DNA of 64,000 bases from Arthrobacter sp. cf158 (GTDB lineage Bacteria > Actinomycetota > Actinomycetes > Actinomycetales > Micrococcaceae), in the NCBI RefSeq assembly GCF_900106835.1, contig NZ_FNNR01000010.1, positions 62,001 through 126,000 on the forward strand. Direction: 5' to 3'. The position numbers and the translations under genes were made by a program. Below the pieces are notes generated by a model. The model saw only the letters and a list, made by a program, of their open reading frames with translations, ran no database searches and was not told the DNA's origin. Below, one piece after another: positions 32,283 to 42,223 of this stretch. The stretch's first letter is position 1. Each line of letters begins with the position of its first letter.

Positions 32283-35200
32283 ATGAAGTACGCACGTCCA
32301 CGCAGGCTGCTGGCGGCCATCATCGTTACGGCGATGATGTCGCTGGGGGTGGGTGGCGCCTTGGCGCCCCCGGGCTTGGCCACCACCCCGGGAACTCCCG
32401 ACGTGGTCCAGCCCGGCACCACTGTCTACGTTGAAAGCTTCTCCAATGAGGACGCCACAGCCGGGGCCATCAGCATCCTGCGATACGAGGGCGGCCCCGC
32501 TGCAGCCAATGAAACCTATACAGCTGACACGCCCTACACCCCGGCAGGCGGACAATGCGACGGGTGGATCCTGAACTCCTCCACGCCGTTGCCCACCTCC
32601 GACTCCGGCTGCCTCAGGAATCAGCCGGCCGGCTGGGGTCAGCTTCAGCAAATGTCAGTGGCCCTTGGCTTGGCCCAGGGGCAGACTGCAACCCAAGCCG
32701 CCCGCAACCAGGCGTTGTCCGAATACACCAACAGCGCCTCCGGAAGCCTTGATGCCGGCGTCCAGTTCCGGACGGAGTCGAACACCATCCCCGCGATCGC
32801 TGGCCACTACTACGCCGTGTCCGGATACTTCGCCCAAGTCAACTGCCATGCAGCACACGCAAGCGAGACCTTCAGCCTCCTCATCAACGGGGCACGGCAC
32901 GTCCTCAGCGCCGGGCTGGATCCCTGCGGCAGCAGCACGCGGCCCGATGTCCAGGTCACCAGGCTTCAATCGGCGGCGTACCAGATTCCGCTCGGCACCA
33001 TCAACCCGTCACTTGGCTTGGAACTGCGGAACGAGGCCACCACCGGGTTCGGTAACGACGTCGCTTTTGACCTCCCACAGATTGTGGACGTCACACCCCA
33101 GCTGGATCAGTCCTTCACGCCGTCCCTCATCGGGCCCGGCGGAACCTCCCGGATGACATTGACTGTCACCAATACGGCGGATTTGCTCACCAAAACCGAT
33201 TGGTCCCTCACGGAATCCCTTCCTGCGGGACTTGTTGTGGCTGGCACCCCCAACGTCGGGGCACCTGTGCGCAGGCTCCTGGAACAAATGCTTTGGCGCG
33301 CACGGCTCTCCCTGGAAGCGCAACCCTTTCCGTTGCCGGCGGCGATCTGGCGCAGGGAATGACATCGTGCACCGTCACGGTTGAGGTGACTGCTGCTGCC
33401 GAGGGAAGCTACGTCGGTGGTCCCGCCAGCATCGTGACCAACCTGAACCCGCCGGCAAACGCTACCTTGACTGTCCGCGCCCCACGCCTTGAACTGAGCA
33501 CACAACTGGACGGTCGGCGGGCCCGGGATTTGGACCAGTTCACCGCTGAAATTCGTACGGGCTCGGCCACAGGGCCGGTGGTCAGCAACACGGCCAACTC
33601 CACCACCACCGGTTCGGGAGCCGCCGTTAGTCCAGGTACTGGCATTACCGGCGAATACATCGCAACCGAAGGCGCCACGTATTACCTGACGGAATCGGGC
33701 AGCAACCTGTCCGGTTACGACAAAACCATCACCTGCGCCGATGCCTCCGGCCTTCAGCCCGGCCTGCCCAACGGCGACGCTTTTAACGGTTCGCTGGCGC
33801 TCACTCCCGTTACCGGAGCTGACATCAGCTGTGTGCTGGGCAATAGAGCGGTGGCGGCCCCGGACTTGGATTTCAGTGCCTCTGCTGACATTTCAGCGGT
33901 CCAGTCGCCTGCCGGGGTGGATGATCGGATCAGCTACACGTTCGCATCGAAGAACACGGGCAACGTGAAGCTGAGCGATGTGGCTATTGATGACCCGATG
34001 GCCGGCGTATCGGCCCTGGACTACTCCTGGCCGGGAACCCCCGGCGAGCTGTTGCCGGGCGAAACTGTCACTGCCGTGGCAACGTACCAGATCACCCAGG
34101 AAGATATCGACGCCGGTTATGTCGCCAACAGCGCCACCACCACGGGCAAGCCGCCCACCGGACCTCCCCTGACTCCGCCTCCCAGTGAGATCCGTACCGC
34201 GTTGGACGCATCCGCGGGAATGCAGTTCAGCACGTCGGCCCAGGCGCCCGTTGGCGATGCGGAGTCCAAGGTTGGCGACGTCATCACCTACTTTTTCGCC
34301 TCGAAGAACAGTGGAAACGTCACCTTGAAGAACGTCTCCATTCATGACCCGTTGGCCGGACTCTCAGCCTTGAACTACACCTGGCCGGGAGTTCCAGGAG
34401 TGCTCCTCCCCGGCCAGAGGGTGATGGCCACAGCCACGTATGCGGTAACCCAAGCGGATATCGACGCCGGTCATGTCGCCAACACCGCCACCACCACGGG
34501 AACACCCGTCCGGGGACCTTCCGTTGCGCCTCCGCCGGGTGAGACGGATACCCCCTTGAAAACGCGGTCGGGCTTGGAGTTCACCAAGTCGGCCGACGCT
34601 TCCGGAGTGGGTGACCCAGCCCGGGAAGGGGATGTGATCACCTACAAGTTCACCCTGAAGAACACCGGGACCGTGCCCATCACAGGGGTTGCAGCCCAGG
34701 ACCGGATGCTGGGCCTGGCGGCCTTGGATTACCACTGGCCCGGTGCTGCGGGAACCCTGCTGCCCGGTGAAACGGTGACGGCTACGGCAGCCTACGCCAT
34801 CACCCGGGCGGACACCGACGCAGGCATGGTCAGCAACACGGCTACTGCAACGGGTACGGCTTCCACCGGATCTACGGTCGCCACTCCGCCTGCAACTGTG
34901 GTGGTGACCTTCCCGCCTGTGGCAACAACCGGGGGCAGATCCCCGGCCGGATCAGCTGGCAACACGCCACCTGAAAGCACAGCGACCGGGACCACCGCGG
35001 GCACATCTCCGACGGGAGAGGCTGCCACCACTCCACCTGCAAGTGCAGTGGTGAGCCTCCCGTCGGTGGTTCCGGACCAATCCGAAGGATTGCTGGCCAG
35101 CACGGGAGTTGTTCTCACCGTGGTGCCCACCAGCCTTCTGGTTGTTGGTTCGGGGCTGTTCCTGTACCTCGCCGGACGCCGGAGGCGTTCAGGGGCATAG
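32283..35200 (+). pseudogene. Cell-wall-anchored DUF11 repeat protein, interrupted by a frameshift
   Basis: Two frames together make one protein of about 972 residues. The first (32283-33362) has a signal peptide (RRLLAAIIVTAMMSLGVGGALA), a lectin-like region and the start of a DUF11 domain up to NVG near 33257. The second continues that domain from GTCAQAPGTN, runs through three 118-residue repeats, and ends in LASTG, a hydrophobic helix and RRRRSGA: a class E-type sortase sorting signal. Joining them needs one extra G in the GGGG run at 33258-33261. It may be a true mutation, a sequencing error or programmed shifting. The encoded protein would be a wall-linked adhesin or stalk, probably under the adjacent sigma factor. 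Confidence 0.75.
33866..34927 (+). repeat. Three 354-bp coding repeats (DUF11-like domains)
   Basis: Units begin at about 33866, 34220 and 34574, each encoding 118 residues. Each runs from a (L/M)-x-F start through DxITYxF-like and SALxYxWPG segments to GET/GQR-VxATATYxxTxxDIDAGxVxNxAT. The exact period across all three units points to duplication of a domain. Confidence 0.85.
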
Positions 35201-35210
35201 GACGTGAAGT

Positions 35211-35246
35211 GCGCGGCAGCCGGGGCCCCAACCCCGGTTGCCGCGC
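35211..35246. terminator. Terminator between the repeat protein and a small membrane protein
   Basis: Arms of 15 nt (GCGCGGCAGCCGGGG and CCCCGGTTGCCGCGC) pair with one G-T wobble and are followed by ATTTT on the plus strand. The hairpin lies 10 nt after the repeat-protein stop, between converging genes. Confidence 0.82.
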
Positions 35247-35255
35247 ATTTTGCAG

Positions 35256-35630
35256 TTAACGATCGTTTGTTGGCGGGAGCCTCTTCTTTTGCCACTGCAT
35301 TGCGTGCCAGAACAGCAAGCCGCCGGTGATCAGGGCGGCAGCAAGGAGCGCATAGGGCGCGTTGGAGAGAAGCATGTAATTCACTTGGGCTGCCTCGGCA
35401 CTTCCCGGCGACATGATCGTGGCCGCGGCAGTAGTGAACGCACACAGTCCAAACCAGGCCAGCCCGGCATCCAGCACCCAGAGCGCAACGATGAACGGAT
35501 TGACGGAAGGCCGCCTTCGCGCCGGGTCCGCCTCCGGAGGCTCCGGTACATGGGGGCTGATGGCCTGCACCGCGTTGCCGTGCTGGTCGATTTCGCGGAA
35601 ACCGATGTGCTCGTGGACGTGGTCCTTCAT
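35256..35630 (-). CDS. Small membrane protein, two helices, unknown function
   Basis: A 124-residue protein starting MKDHVHEHIGFREIDQHG, with GGGGGA just upstream. The first about 45 residues are hydrophilic and His-rich. Two hydrophobic segments follow (about 47-72 and 86-110), and the tail is basic (QWQKKRLPP). Topology is probably both termini inside. I do not recognise the family; similar two-helix proteins are common in Micrococcaceae. It converges on the repeat-protein gene and is divergent to the siderophore operon. Confidence 0.7.
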   Translation of the reverse strand: MKDHVHEHIGFREIDQHGNAVQAISPHVPEPPEADPARRRPSVNPFIVALWVLDAGLAWFGLCAFTTAAATIMSPGSAEAAQVNYMLLSNAPYALLAAALITGGLLFWHAMQWQKKRLPPTNDR

Positions 35631-35860
35631 AGGGTCCCCCACCGTTGACTGGATTGTCCTAGCACTCTACTCCTCGTGGCGAGTCCACCCCGGGCAGGAT
35701 GCCGGTGGCCCAAAAAGACAATTCCGTGGCCGAAAAGAGTGCCACATTTTGCACCCAAAGGGGCTTTAAGAAAAGTCAATGACGTGCTACCGCGCGGTAG
35801 AACCGCGAGAAACCGCCTTCTAAGCGAAATAGGTCACAAAAGTTTGACGGAAAGGCTTAC

Positions 35861-35879
35861 CTAAGTAAGGCTTACCTTG
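35861..35879 (+). promoter_or_regulatory. Iron box (DmdR/IdeR-type operator) of the siderophore operon
   Basis: CTAAGTAAGGCTTACCTTG matches the 19-bp DtxR-family consensus TWAGGTWAGSCTWACCTWA at 16 positions. A second overlapping half-site (AAGGCTTACCT) lies 16 bp upstream. TTGACG near 35844 is a possible -35, placing the box over the -10. Repression by an iron-loaded DtxR-type protein is expected. Confidence 0.88.
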
Positions 35880-35915
35880 CTAATAAGCGCCCCAACGCAA
35901 TGGAAGGAAGCTGAC

Positions 35916-37478
35916 GTGACGTCACCTAGTGTCGAAGAGCGGATCGCTCAGGAGCAGGATTTTGGCTCCAAAGTGGAACTGGCCCTCGCTGCCACCAACC
36001 AGCTGTTCAACGCACGAAATTCGCCCAGTTACGTCGCGCAGGTTCTCCAAGGAGTCAACGCCGTCTCCACCAAAGTCCAGCGGACCACCCAACCTTTCAC
36101 CGGCGTCGGGCATGCCGAACTGAAAGCCAAGGTTGGCGCCGTTGACCTCGAACGCCCCCTGCCGGACACGGCCGCTGCCCTGGAGGAGCTGGATGAGCTC
36201 TACCTCAAGGACGCCATCTACTTCCACGATTCCCGCTACGCCGCACACTTGAACTGCCCGGTGGTCATCCCCGCCCTGGTGGGCGAAGCCGTGCTCTCGG
36301 CCGTGAACTCGTCCATGGACACCTGGGATCAGAGCGCCGGTGCAACCATGATCGAGCGCCGCCTCATCGATTGGACCGCGGAGCGCATCGGTTTCGACGC
36401 GGACGCTGACGGCGTGTTCACCTCCGGCGGCAGCCAGTCCAACTTCCAGGCGCTGCTCATTGCCCGCAACCACGCGGTCGCCAAGCTGCGGGCGACGAAT
36501 GTGGACGCCCGCCTGCCGCACCTGCTGGATCGGCTCCGGATCTTCACCTCTGTGGACAGCCACTTCAGCATTCAGAAGTCGGCATCCATGCTGGGCCTGG
36601 GCTTCGACGCCGTCGTCGCAGTGCCCACCACCGAAGACCACCGCATGGATCCCACCGCCCTTGCGGCTGCTTTGGCGGAAGCGCACGACGCCGGGCTGGT
36701 GCCCATGGCGGTTGTAGCCACCGCCGGGACCACGGACTTCGGATCGGTAGACCCGCTGTCCGAGATGGCCGCCTTGGTTCGCGCCTACGATTCCTGGCTC
36801 CACGTTGACGGCGCCTATGGTGGCGGCCTCATCGTGTCCGGCCGCCACCGGCACCTCCTGAACGGCATCCACCTGGCGGATTCTGTCACCGTGGACTTCC
36901 ACAAGACCTTCTTCCAGCCGGTGAGCTCCAGCGCAGTCCTGGTCCGCAACGGCTCCATGATGGGCCATGTCACGTACTACGCGGACTATCTGAATCCGGA
37001 AAGCGCGGCGAAGGCCGAGATTCCCAACCAGGTGGACAAGAGTATTCAGACCACCCGCCGCTTCGATGCGCTGAAACTGTGGCTGACCCTCCGCATTATG
37101 GGCGCCGACGCAATCGGTGCGCTCTTCGACGAAGCGATTGACCTCGCCGCCCGGGTAGGAACTTTGCTGGCTGAGGACGCCGAATTCGAGCTCGCTGCCG
37201 CACCGCAGTTGAGCACATTGGTGTTCCGCTACCGCCCGGTGGTGGACGGTGCGGCCCTCGACGACGACGCTGCAGACGCCCTCAATCCCGCCATCCGCGC
37301 CGCGATCTTCGCCTCCGGCGAGGCCGTGGTTGCCGGCACCAAGGTGGCTGGCCGCCACTACCTCAAATTCACCCTCCTCAACGCCGAGGCGAGCTTGAGG
37401 GACATCCAGGAAATCATCGAACTGATCCGCAGGACCGGCGACAGCCTCCTCGCAAACACCACGGAGGCCGCCGCGTGA
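35916..37478 (+). CDS. desA: Pyridoxal-dependent lysine decarboxylase of siderophore synthesis (DesA)
   Basis: A 520-residue group II PLP decarboxylase. The GTG at 35916 follows AAGGAAG by seven nucleotides. DFHKTFFQP gives the Schiff-base lysine (K330); SGGSQSNFQ near residue 170 and HVDGAYGGG near 295 bind PLP. It makes cadaverine from lysine, the first step of desferrioxamine-type hydroxamate siderophores. An iron box lies just upstream and the next gene overlaps by 4 nt. The desA-desB-desC-desD order matches Streptomyces, so the role is secure even though decarboxylases of aromatic amino acids look similar. Confidence 0.92.
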   Translation: MTSPSVEERIAQEQDFGSKVELALAATNQLFNARNSPSYVAQVLQGVNAVSTKVQRTTQPFTGVGHAELKAKVGAVDLERPLPDTAAALEELDELYLKDAIYFHDSRYAAHLNCPVVIPALVGEAVLSAVNSSMDTWDQSAGATMIERRLIDWTAERIGFDADADGVFTSGGSQSNFQALLIARNHAVAKLRATNVDARLPHLLDRLRIFTSVDSHFSIQKSASMLGLGFDAVVAVPTTEDHRMDPTALAAALAEAHDAGLVPMAVVATAGTTDFGSVDPLSEMAALVRAYDSWLHVDGAYGGGLIVSGRHRHLLNGIHLADSVTVDFHKTFFQPVSSSAVLVRNGSMMGHVTYYADYLNPESAAKAEIPNQVDKSIQTTRRFDALKLWLTLRIMGADAIGALFDEAIDLAARVGTLLAEDAEFELAAAPQLSTLVFRYRPVVDGAALDDDAADALNPAIRAAIFASGEAVVAGTKVAGRHYLKFTLLNAEASLRDIQEIIELIRRTGDSLLANTTEAAA

Positions 37479-38830
37479 GCACCCAGGACAACGGCAGGAT
37501 TTACGACGTCGCAGGCATCGGCGTCGGGCCCTTCAACCTTGGCCTAGCGGCCCTGAGCGAGCCCGTGGAGAACCTCGACTGCGTGTTCCTGGATCGGCGC
37601 GAATCCTTCGACTGGCACCCTGGCATGATGCTGGAACCGGCGCACCTCCAGGTCCCGTTCATGGCAGACCTCGTGACGCTGGCCGATCCCACTTCCCCGT
37701 TCTCCTTCCTGAACTTCCTGAAGCAGACCGGCCGCTTGTACCGCTTCTATATCCGCGAGAACTTCTACCCGCTGCGCGCCGAGTACAACCAGTACTGCCA
37801 GTGGGTGGCCGGCCAGCTTGAGTCGGTTCGTTTTAGCACGGATGTGCTGGATGTGACCTACGACGACGGCGTGTACCGCCTTTCGGTGCAGGGTCCGGAC
37901 GGTGCTGAGGTGCTTCGCGCCCGCAAGCTGGTCCTGGGCACCGGCACGTCCCCCTACGTTCCGGATTCCTGTGCAGGAATAGTGCCCGCCGGCGGACTGG
38001 TCCTCCACAACGCCGACTACCTGTCGAGGAAGAGTGAGCTGCAGTCCAAGCGCAGCATCACCATTGTGGGCAGCGGACAGAGCGCGGCAGAGCTTTACTA
38101 CGAACTCCTCCAGGAAATCGACGTGTACGGCTACCAGCTCAACTGGGTGACCCGTTCCGGCCGCTTCTTCCCGCTGGAGTACACCAAGCTCACCCTTGAA
38201 ATGACGTCGCCGGAGTACGTGGACTACTTCCACTCGCTCCCGGGGGAGCAGCGCGATTCGTTGATCAAGAGCCAGAAGAACCTGTACAAGGGCATCAACT
38301 CGGACTTGATCGACGACATTTACGATCTCCTGTACACCAAGAGCCTCTCCGGCATGGTGGACACGCAACTGCACACGCACTCCTCGCTCACTGCCGCCGA
38401 CTGGGATGCCGCCGCCGGCACCCACACGCTCCAGTTGCGCCACGAAGAACACGGCCGCGATTACAGCCTGGAGTCCGAAGCCGTGGTGCTGGCCACCGGC
38501 TATACCTATAAAGAGCCTGCGTTCCTGGCCGGCATCCACGATCGCATCCGTCGTGACTCCAAGGGCCGTTTCGATGTGGAGCGCAACTATGGAACCGGCG
38601 TGGAACCCTGCGAAATCTTCGTCCAGAACGCCGAGCTGCACACGCACGGTTTCGTCACCCCGGACCTGGGCATGGCCGCCTACCGCAACTCCTGCATCCT
38701 GCGGGAAATCACCGGCCGCGAGGTTTACCCGATCGAACGCAGCATCGCGTTCCAGCAGTTCGGTGCTCCCGCTCCGGCAATGACAACAGAATCCGCTGCC
38801 GTCCCGGAAACCGCAGGAGCAACCGTATGA
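37475..38830 (+). CDS. desB: Cadaverine/lysine N6-monooxygenase (DesB)
   Basis: A 451-residue flavin-dependent N-hydroxylating monooxygenase of the IucD/PvdA/DesB family, with a GTG start overlapping desA. AGIGVGPFNLGLAAL is the FAD motif, and ITIVGSGQSAAELYYEL near residue 195 binds NADPH. LATGYTYKEP near 345 is the D/LATGY motif. It hydroxylates the amine of cadaverine before acylation. The C-terminal about 25 residues are Pro/Ala-rich. It overlaps desC by 4 nt, so translation of the operon is coupled. Confidence 0.93.
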   Translation: MSTQDNGRIYDVAGIGVGPFNLGLAALSEPVENLDCVFLDRRESFDWHPGMMLEPAHLQVPFMADLVTLADPTSPFSFLNFLKQTGRLYRFYIRENFYPLRAEYNQYCQWVAGQLESVRFSTDVLDVTYDDGVYRLSVQGPDGAEVLRARKLVLGTGTSPYVPDSCAGIVPAGGLVLHNADYLSRKSELQSKRSITIVGSGQSAAELYYELLQEIDVYGYQLNWVTRSGRFFPLEYTKLTLEMTSPEYVDYFHSLPGEQRDSLIKSQKNLYKGINSDLIDDIYDLLYTKSLSGMVDTQLHTHSSLTAADWDAAAGTHTLQLRHEEHGRDYSLESEAVVLATGYTYKEPAFLAGIHDRIRRDSKGRFDVERNYGTGVEPCEIFVQNAELHTHGFVTPDLGMAAYRNSCILREITGREVYPIERSIAFQQFGAPAPAMTTESAAVPETAGATV

Positions 38831-39417
38831 GCTTCACGTTCCGGCCCATCGACCCCGTGGCGGACGCACCTGTCCTCCACAGTTGGGTGAGCCAGGAGTA
38901 CGCACGGTTCTGGGGCATGGTCTCGGCCACTGAGCAGGACGTTGTGGAGGAGTACACAAAGATCGCGGAATCGGGCCATCACCAAGCGTTCCTGGGGCTC
39001 GACGACGGCGTTCCTGCCTTCCTGATGGAGCGGTACCGTCCTGAATCCTCGCCCTTGGCGGACGTTTACGAGGTCCAGGACGGAGACGTCGGAATGCACC
39101 TTTTGGTGTCCCCGCCCAGCGGTGATCCGCAACCAGGCTTCACCACCGCCGTCATGCAGTCCGTGATGACGGAACTGTTCCAGGACCCCGCAACGCAGCG
39201 GATCGTCGTCGAGCCTGACGCCCGCAACCACAAGATCCATGTCCTCAACGAAAAGGTGGGCTTCCGGCCGCACGGCGTGGTGACGCTTCCCGCCGTCGAT
39301 CCTGCCGAAGACCACAAGCAGGGGCTCCTGAGCTTCTGCACGCGCGAGGATTTCCTTGCTACCCTGACCCCGATTCTGGCCGCGCCTGCCGCGGCGACCA
39401 GAGGAGAATCCCTGTGA
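38827..39417 (+). CDS. desC: Siderophore N-acyltransferase (DesC, GNAT)
   Basis: A 196-residue GNAT-fold acyltransferase of the IucB/DesC type. FRPIDPVADAPVLHSWVSQEYARFW is the typical N-terminus; DVGMHLLVSPP and the RIVVEPDARNHKIHVLNEKVGF end give the acyl-CoA site. It transfers acetyl or succinyl from CoA onto N-hydroxycadaverine to form the hydroxamate. It lies between desB and desD with 4-nt overlaps on both sides. Which acyl group it prefers cannot be told from the sequence. Confidence 0.92.
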   Translation: MSFTFRPIDPVADAPVLHSWVSQEYARFWGMVSATEQDVVEEYTKIAESGHHQAFLGLDDGVPAFLMERYRPESSPLADVYEVQDGDVGMHLLVSPPSGDPQPGFTTAVMQSVMTELFQDPATQRIVVEPDARNHKIHVLNEKVGFRPHGVVTLPAVDPAEDHKQGLLSFCTREDFLATLTPILAAPAAATRGESL

Positions 39418-41255
39418 CCACCACTGCCGACAACGCGACTGCCACCGCTGGCGATTCCGTGTCCCACCTGACCCCTGAGCGCTGGGCCGCTGCCAACCGG
39501 CACGTGGTCCGCAAAGCGATCGCAGAGTTCTCGCACGAGCGCATCCTGGTTCCGGAGCTGATCCGTGATGAGGGTGCCGGCGTGGGCCTGTACAAGGTGG
39601 TGAGCGATGACGACGCCACGGAGTACCGCTTCCGCGCCCGGGTGCTGCAGCTTGAACACTGGTCTGTCGCCGCTGATTCCATAGCCCGCCTCCGTGACGG
39701 TGAGGAATTGCCCCTTGACGCTTTGGACTTCATTGCGGAGTTCCACGAGGCACTGGCCATCCGGATGGAAATGCTCCCGGTGTACCTCGAAGAGATCAGC
39801 AGCACGCTGGCCAGTCACGCCTACAAGCAGGGCAAGCCGTTCAGCTCGGCTGAATTGGCGGCGGGCATCACGGGCGGGACTGACCGGGCCGCTGACTTCC
39901 AGGCCATTGAGCACAGCATGACCGAGGGCCACCCCTGTTTCGTGGCCAACAATGGCCGGCTGGGATTCGGGATTGCGGACTACCACGCGTTCGCGCCGGA
40001 AACCGGTGCCACGGTCAAGCTGCAGTGGATCGCAGTACACCGCAGCAAGGCTGTTTTCACTTCGAGCGCCGGGCTGGATTACCGCACGCACTTTGAGGCT
40101 GAACTTGGGCCGGCCACGTTGGCCTGGTTCAATGCGGAGCTGTCGGCATCCGGACTGGATCCCGAGGACTACCTCCTCATGCCGGTGCACCCGTGGCAGT
40201 GGGACAACAAGCTCACCGTGACGTTCGCGGCAGAAATCGCCCAGCGCCACATCGTGAACCTGGGAACGGGTGAGGACTCCTACCAGGCGCAGCAGTCCAT
40301 CAGGACGTTCTTCAACACGGATCACCCGGAGAAGGCGTACGTGAAGACGGCCATGTCCGTGCTGAATATGGGCTTCATGCGTGGACTGTCGCCGCAGTAC
40401 ATGAAGGCCACGCCTGCCATCAACGATTGGTTGCAGGAATTGATCGGCAATGACCAGGAGCTCCAGAACCGGGGCCTGGCCATGATCCGTGAAACCGCGG
40501 CCATCGGGTACCACAACCACTATTACGAGGCTGCTTCGGCCAAGGGTTCCCCCTACCGCAAGATGCTCTCGGCCCTGTGGAGGGAAAGCCCACTGCCGTT
40601 GCTCAAGGACGGGCAGCAGTTGGCCACCATGGCGTCATTGCTGCACGTTGATGGCACCGGCAATTCCGTGGTTTCCGCCCTGATCGAGCGGTCCGGCCTG
40701 GCGCCCACCGAGTGGCTGCGACGCTACTTCGAGGCCTACCTCGTGCCGCTGGTGCACTGCCTGTACGAGTACGAGCTCGCCTTTATGCCGCACGGCGAAA
40801 ACGTGATCCTGATCCTCGAAGACGGCGTGCCTGTCCGCGCGATCATGAAGGACATCGCCGAGGAAATCGTGGTCATGGGGGACCGGCTGGAATTGCCGGA
40901 GGACGTCTCCCGCGTCAAGGCCGAGATCCCTGCCGAGGAAATGGTCCTGGCCATCTTCACGGACGTCTTCGACTGCATCTTCCGCTTCCTCGGAGCCATC
41001 CTTGTGGAGGACGGGACGCTGCGCGAGGACGAGTTCTGGGGAACTGCTGCTTCCGTGCTGCGCGAATACCAGCAGCGCCATCCGGAGCTCGCGGACCAGT
41101 TCGCCATGCACGATCTGTTTGCGCCGGACTTTGAGTTGTCCTGCCTCAACCGCCTGCAGCTGCGGAACAACCAGCAGATGCTGGACATCTCGGATCCCTC
41201 CGGCGGGCTCCAGATGGCGGGACGGTTGGCCAACCCGCTGGCCAAGTTCGCTTAA
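39414..41255 (+). CDS. desD: NRPS-independent siderophore synthetase (DesD, IucA/IucC family)
   Basis: A 613-residue IucA/IucC synthetase. VSHLTPERWAAANRHVVRKAIAEF is close to the DesD N-terminus. HPWQWDNK near residue 260 and KTAMSVLNMGFMRGLSPQYM near 310 are the ATP and substrate motifs; the C-terminal FhuF-like part contains HGENVILILEDGVP and RDxKD-type RAIMKDIAEE. It condenses hydroxamate units into a tri-hydroxamate such as desferrioxamine. With only one synthetase in the operon, a DFO-type product is more likely than a citrate product such as arthrobactin. No exporter or receptor is in the operon. Confidence 0.92.
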   Translation: MTTTADNATATAGDSVSHLTPERWAAANRHVVRKAIAEFSHERILVPELIRDEGAGVGLYKVVSDDDATEYRFRARVLQLEHWSVAADSIARLRDGEELPLDALDFIAEFHEALAIRMEMLPVYLEEISSTLASHAYKQGKPFSSAELAAGITGGTDRAADFQAIEHSMTEGHPCFVANNGRLGFGIADYHAFAPETGATVKLQWIAVHRSKAVFTSSAGLDYRTHFEAELGPATLAWFNAELSASGLDPEDYLLMPVHPWQWDNKLTVTFAAEIAQRHIVNLGTGEDSYQAQQSIRTFFNTDHPEKAYVKTAMSVLNMGFMRGLSPQYMKATPAINDWLQELIGNDQELQNRGLAMIRETAAIGYHNHYYEAASAKGSPYRKMLSALWRESPLPLLKDGQQLATMASLLHVDGTGNSVVSALIERSGLAPTEWLRRYFEAYLVPLVHCLYEYELAFMPHGENVILILEDGVPVRAIMKDIAEEIVVMGDRLELPEDVSRVKAEIPAEEMVLAIFTDVFDCIFRFLGAILVEDGTLREDEFWGTAASVLREYQQRHPELADQFAMHDLFAPDFELSCLNRLQLRNNQQMLDISDPSGGLQMAGRLANPLAKFA

Positions 41256-41443
41256 TTCCTGCGGTGAGGGGTAGGCGCTGTGGAGGGTTGATGAACCCGG
41301 AAGCCAACTCCTCACCGAGGGGCCGTTGCATCGTTTCAAAGCCCATCCTGCGCACCGACGTGACACAAGATGCCAACCCCGCTCGCGGACATTGTCATGA
41401 AGCGGCACTCGGCGCGGGACGGAGTGGCGACTAGTCTTGGCGC

Positions 41444-42223
41444 ATGACGACTCGAGCCAACGAACTGACCGCCCTGATCACAGGGGCCACCGCCGGGCTC
41501 GGCGCCGAGTTCGCCCGCCAGCTTGCCGAGGCCGGGCACCATCTGGTCCTGGTGGCACGTGACCAGCAGCGCCTCAAGGAAAAAGCCGAGGAGTTTGAGC
41601 GCGACTTCAGCATCTCGGTGGAGATCCTATCCGCAGACCTGACCACCGACGTCGGGGTTTCAGCGGTGGCGGACCGCCTCAGGGACGCCGGACGGCCCGT
41701 GGATGTGCTGGTGAACAACGCCGGAATCGGGCTTTTGAAGTCGTTCGAGCGAAACGAGTTGAACGAGGAGCGGCGCCACCTGAGGCTCCACGTCCAAACG
41801 CCCATGGAACTCTGCCACGCAGCCCTGGAGGTCATGTTGGCGCGCGGTAAGGGACGCATCATCAACGTGGCCAGCGTTGCCGCGTTCGCAAACCGGGGCA
41901 CGTACTCGGCAGCCAAGGCGTGGCAGGTGACCTTCAGCCGCTGGGCCAACATCGCCTATGCCAAGTCCGGAGTGCAGGTCACGGCGGTGTGCCCCGGATT
42001 CACGCATACCGAATTCCACGATCGCATGGGCATGGACAAGTCCGTAGCGCCCCGGTTCCTCTGGCTCACCGCCGAGCGTGTGGTGCGTGAAGGGCTGGAA
42101 GACAACGCCAAAGGGAAAGGTGTCTCCATCCCCACCAGGCGGTACAAAGTTGTCAGCTTCTTTGCACGGGCACTGCCCGCCAAGCTGACGTCAGGCCCGC
42201 CCCGCCGGCATCTGAAGCCCTAG
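41444..42223 (+). CDS. SDR family oxidoreductase
   Basis: A 259-residue classical SDR of the DltE/YqjQ type. ALITGATAGLGAEFARQLA is the cofactor motif, VNNAGIG the structural one, and YSAAKAWQ holds the catalytic Tyr and Lys after the Ser in NVASVAAF. The C-terminus is basic (PPRRHLKP). Members reduce a range of carbonyls. It stands alone downstream of desD with a separate promoter region of about 190 bp. Its TAG stop shares CTAG with the stop of the converging TOPRIM gene. Confidence 0.88.
   Translation: MTTRANELTALITGATAGLGAEFARQLAEAGHHLVLVARDQQRLKEKAEEFERDFSISVEILSADLTTDVGVSAVADRLRDAGRPVDVLVNNAGIGLLKSFERNELNEERRHLRLHVQTPMELCHAALEVMLARGKGRIINVASVAAFANRGTYSAAKAWQVTFSRWANIAYAKSGVQVTAVCPGFTHTEFHDRMGMDKSVAPRFLWLTAERVVREGLEDNAKGKGVSIPTRRYKVVSFFARALPAKLTSGPPRRHLKP

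Noticed and set aside
35922..37358. 478-codon frame antisense to desA
   Set aside because: The plus-strand product is a clear PLP decarboxylase with an iron box and ribosome site; the opposite frame has none.
39414..41255. Arthrobactin (citrate-based) as product of the siderophore operon
   Set aside because: Only one IucA/IucC synthetase, closest to DesD, is present; a citrate-based product usually needs a type A enzyme. Not excluded outright.
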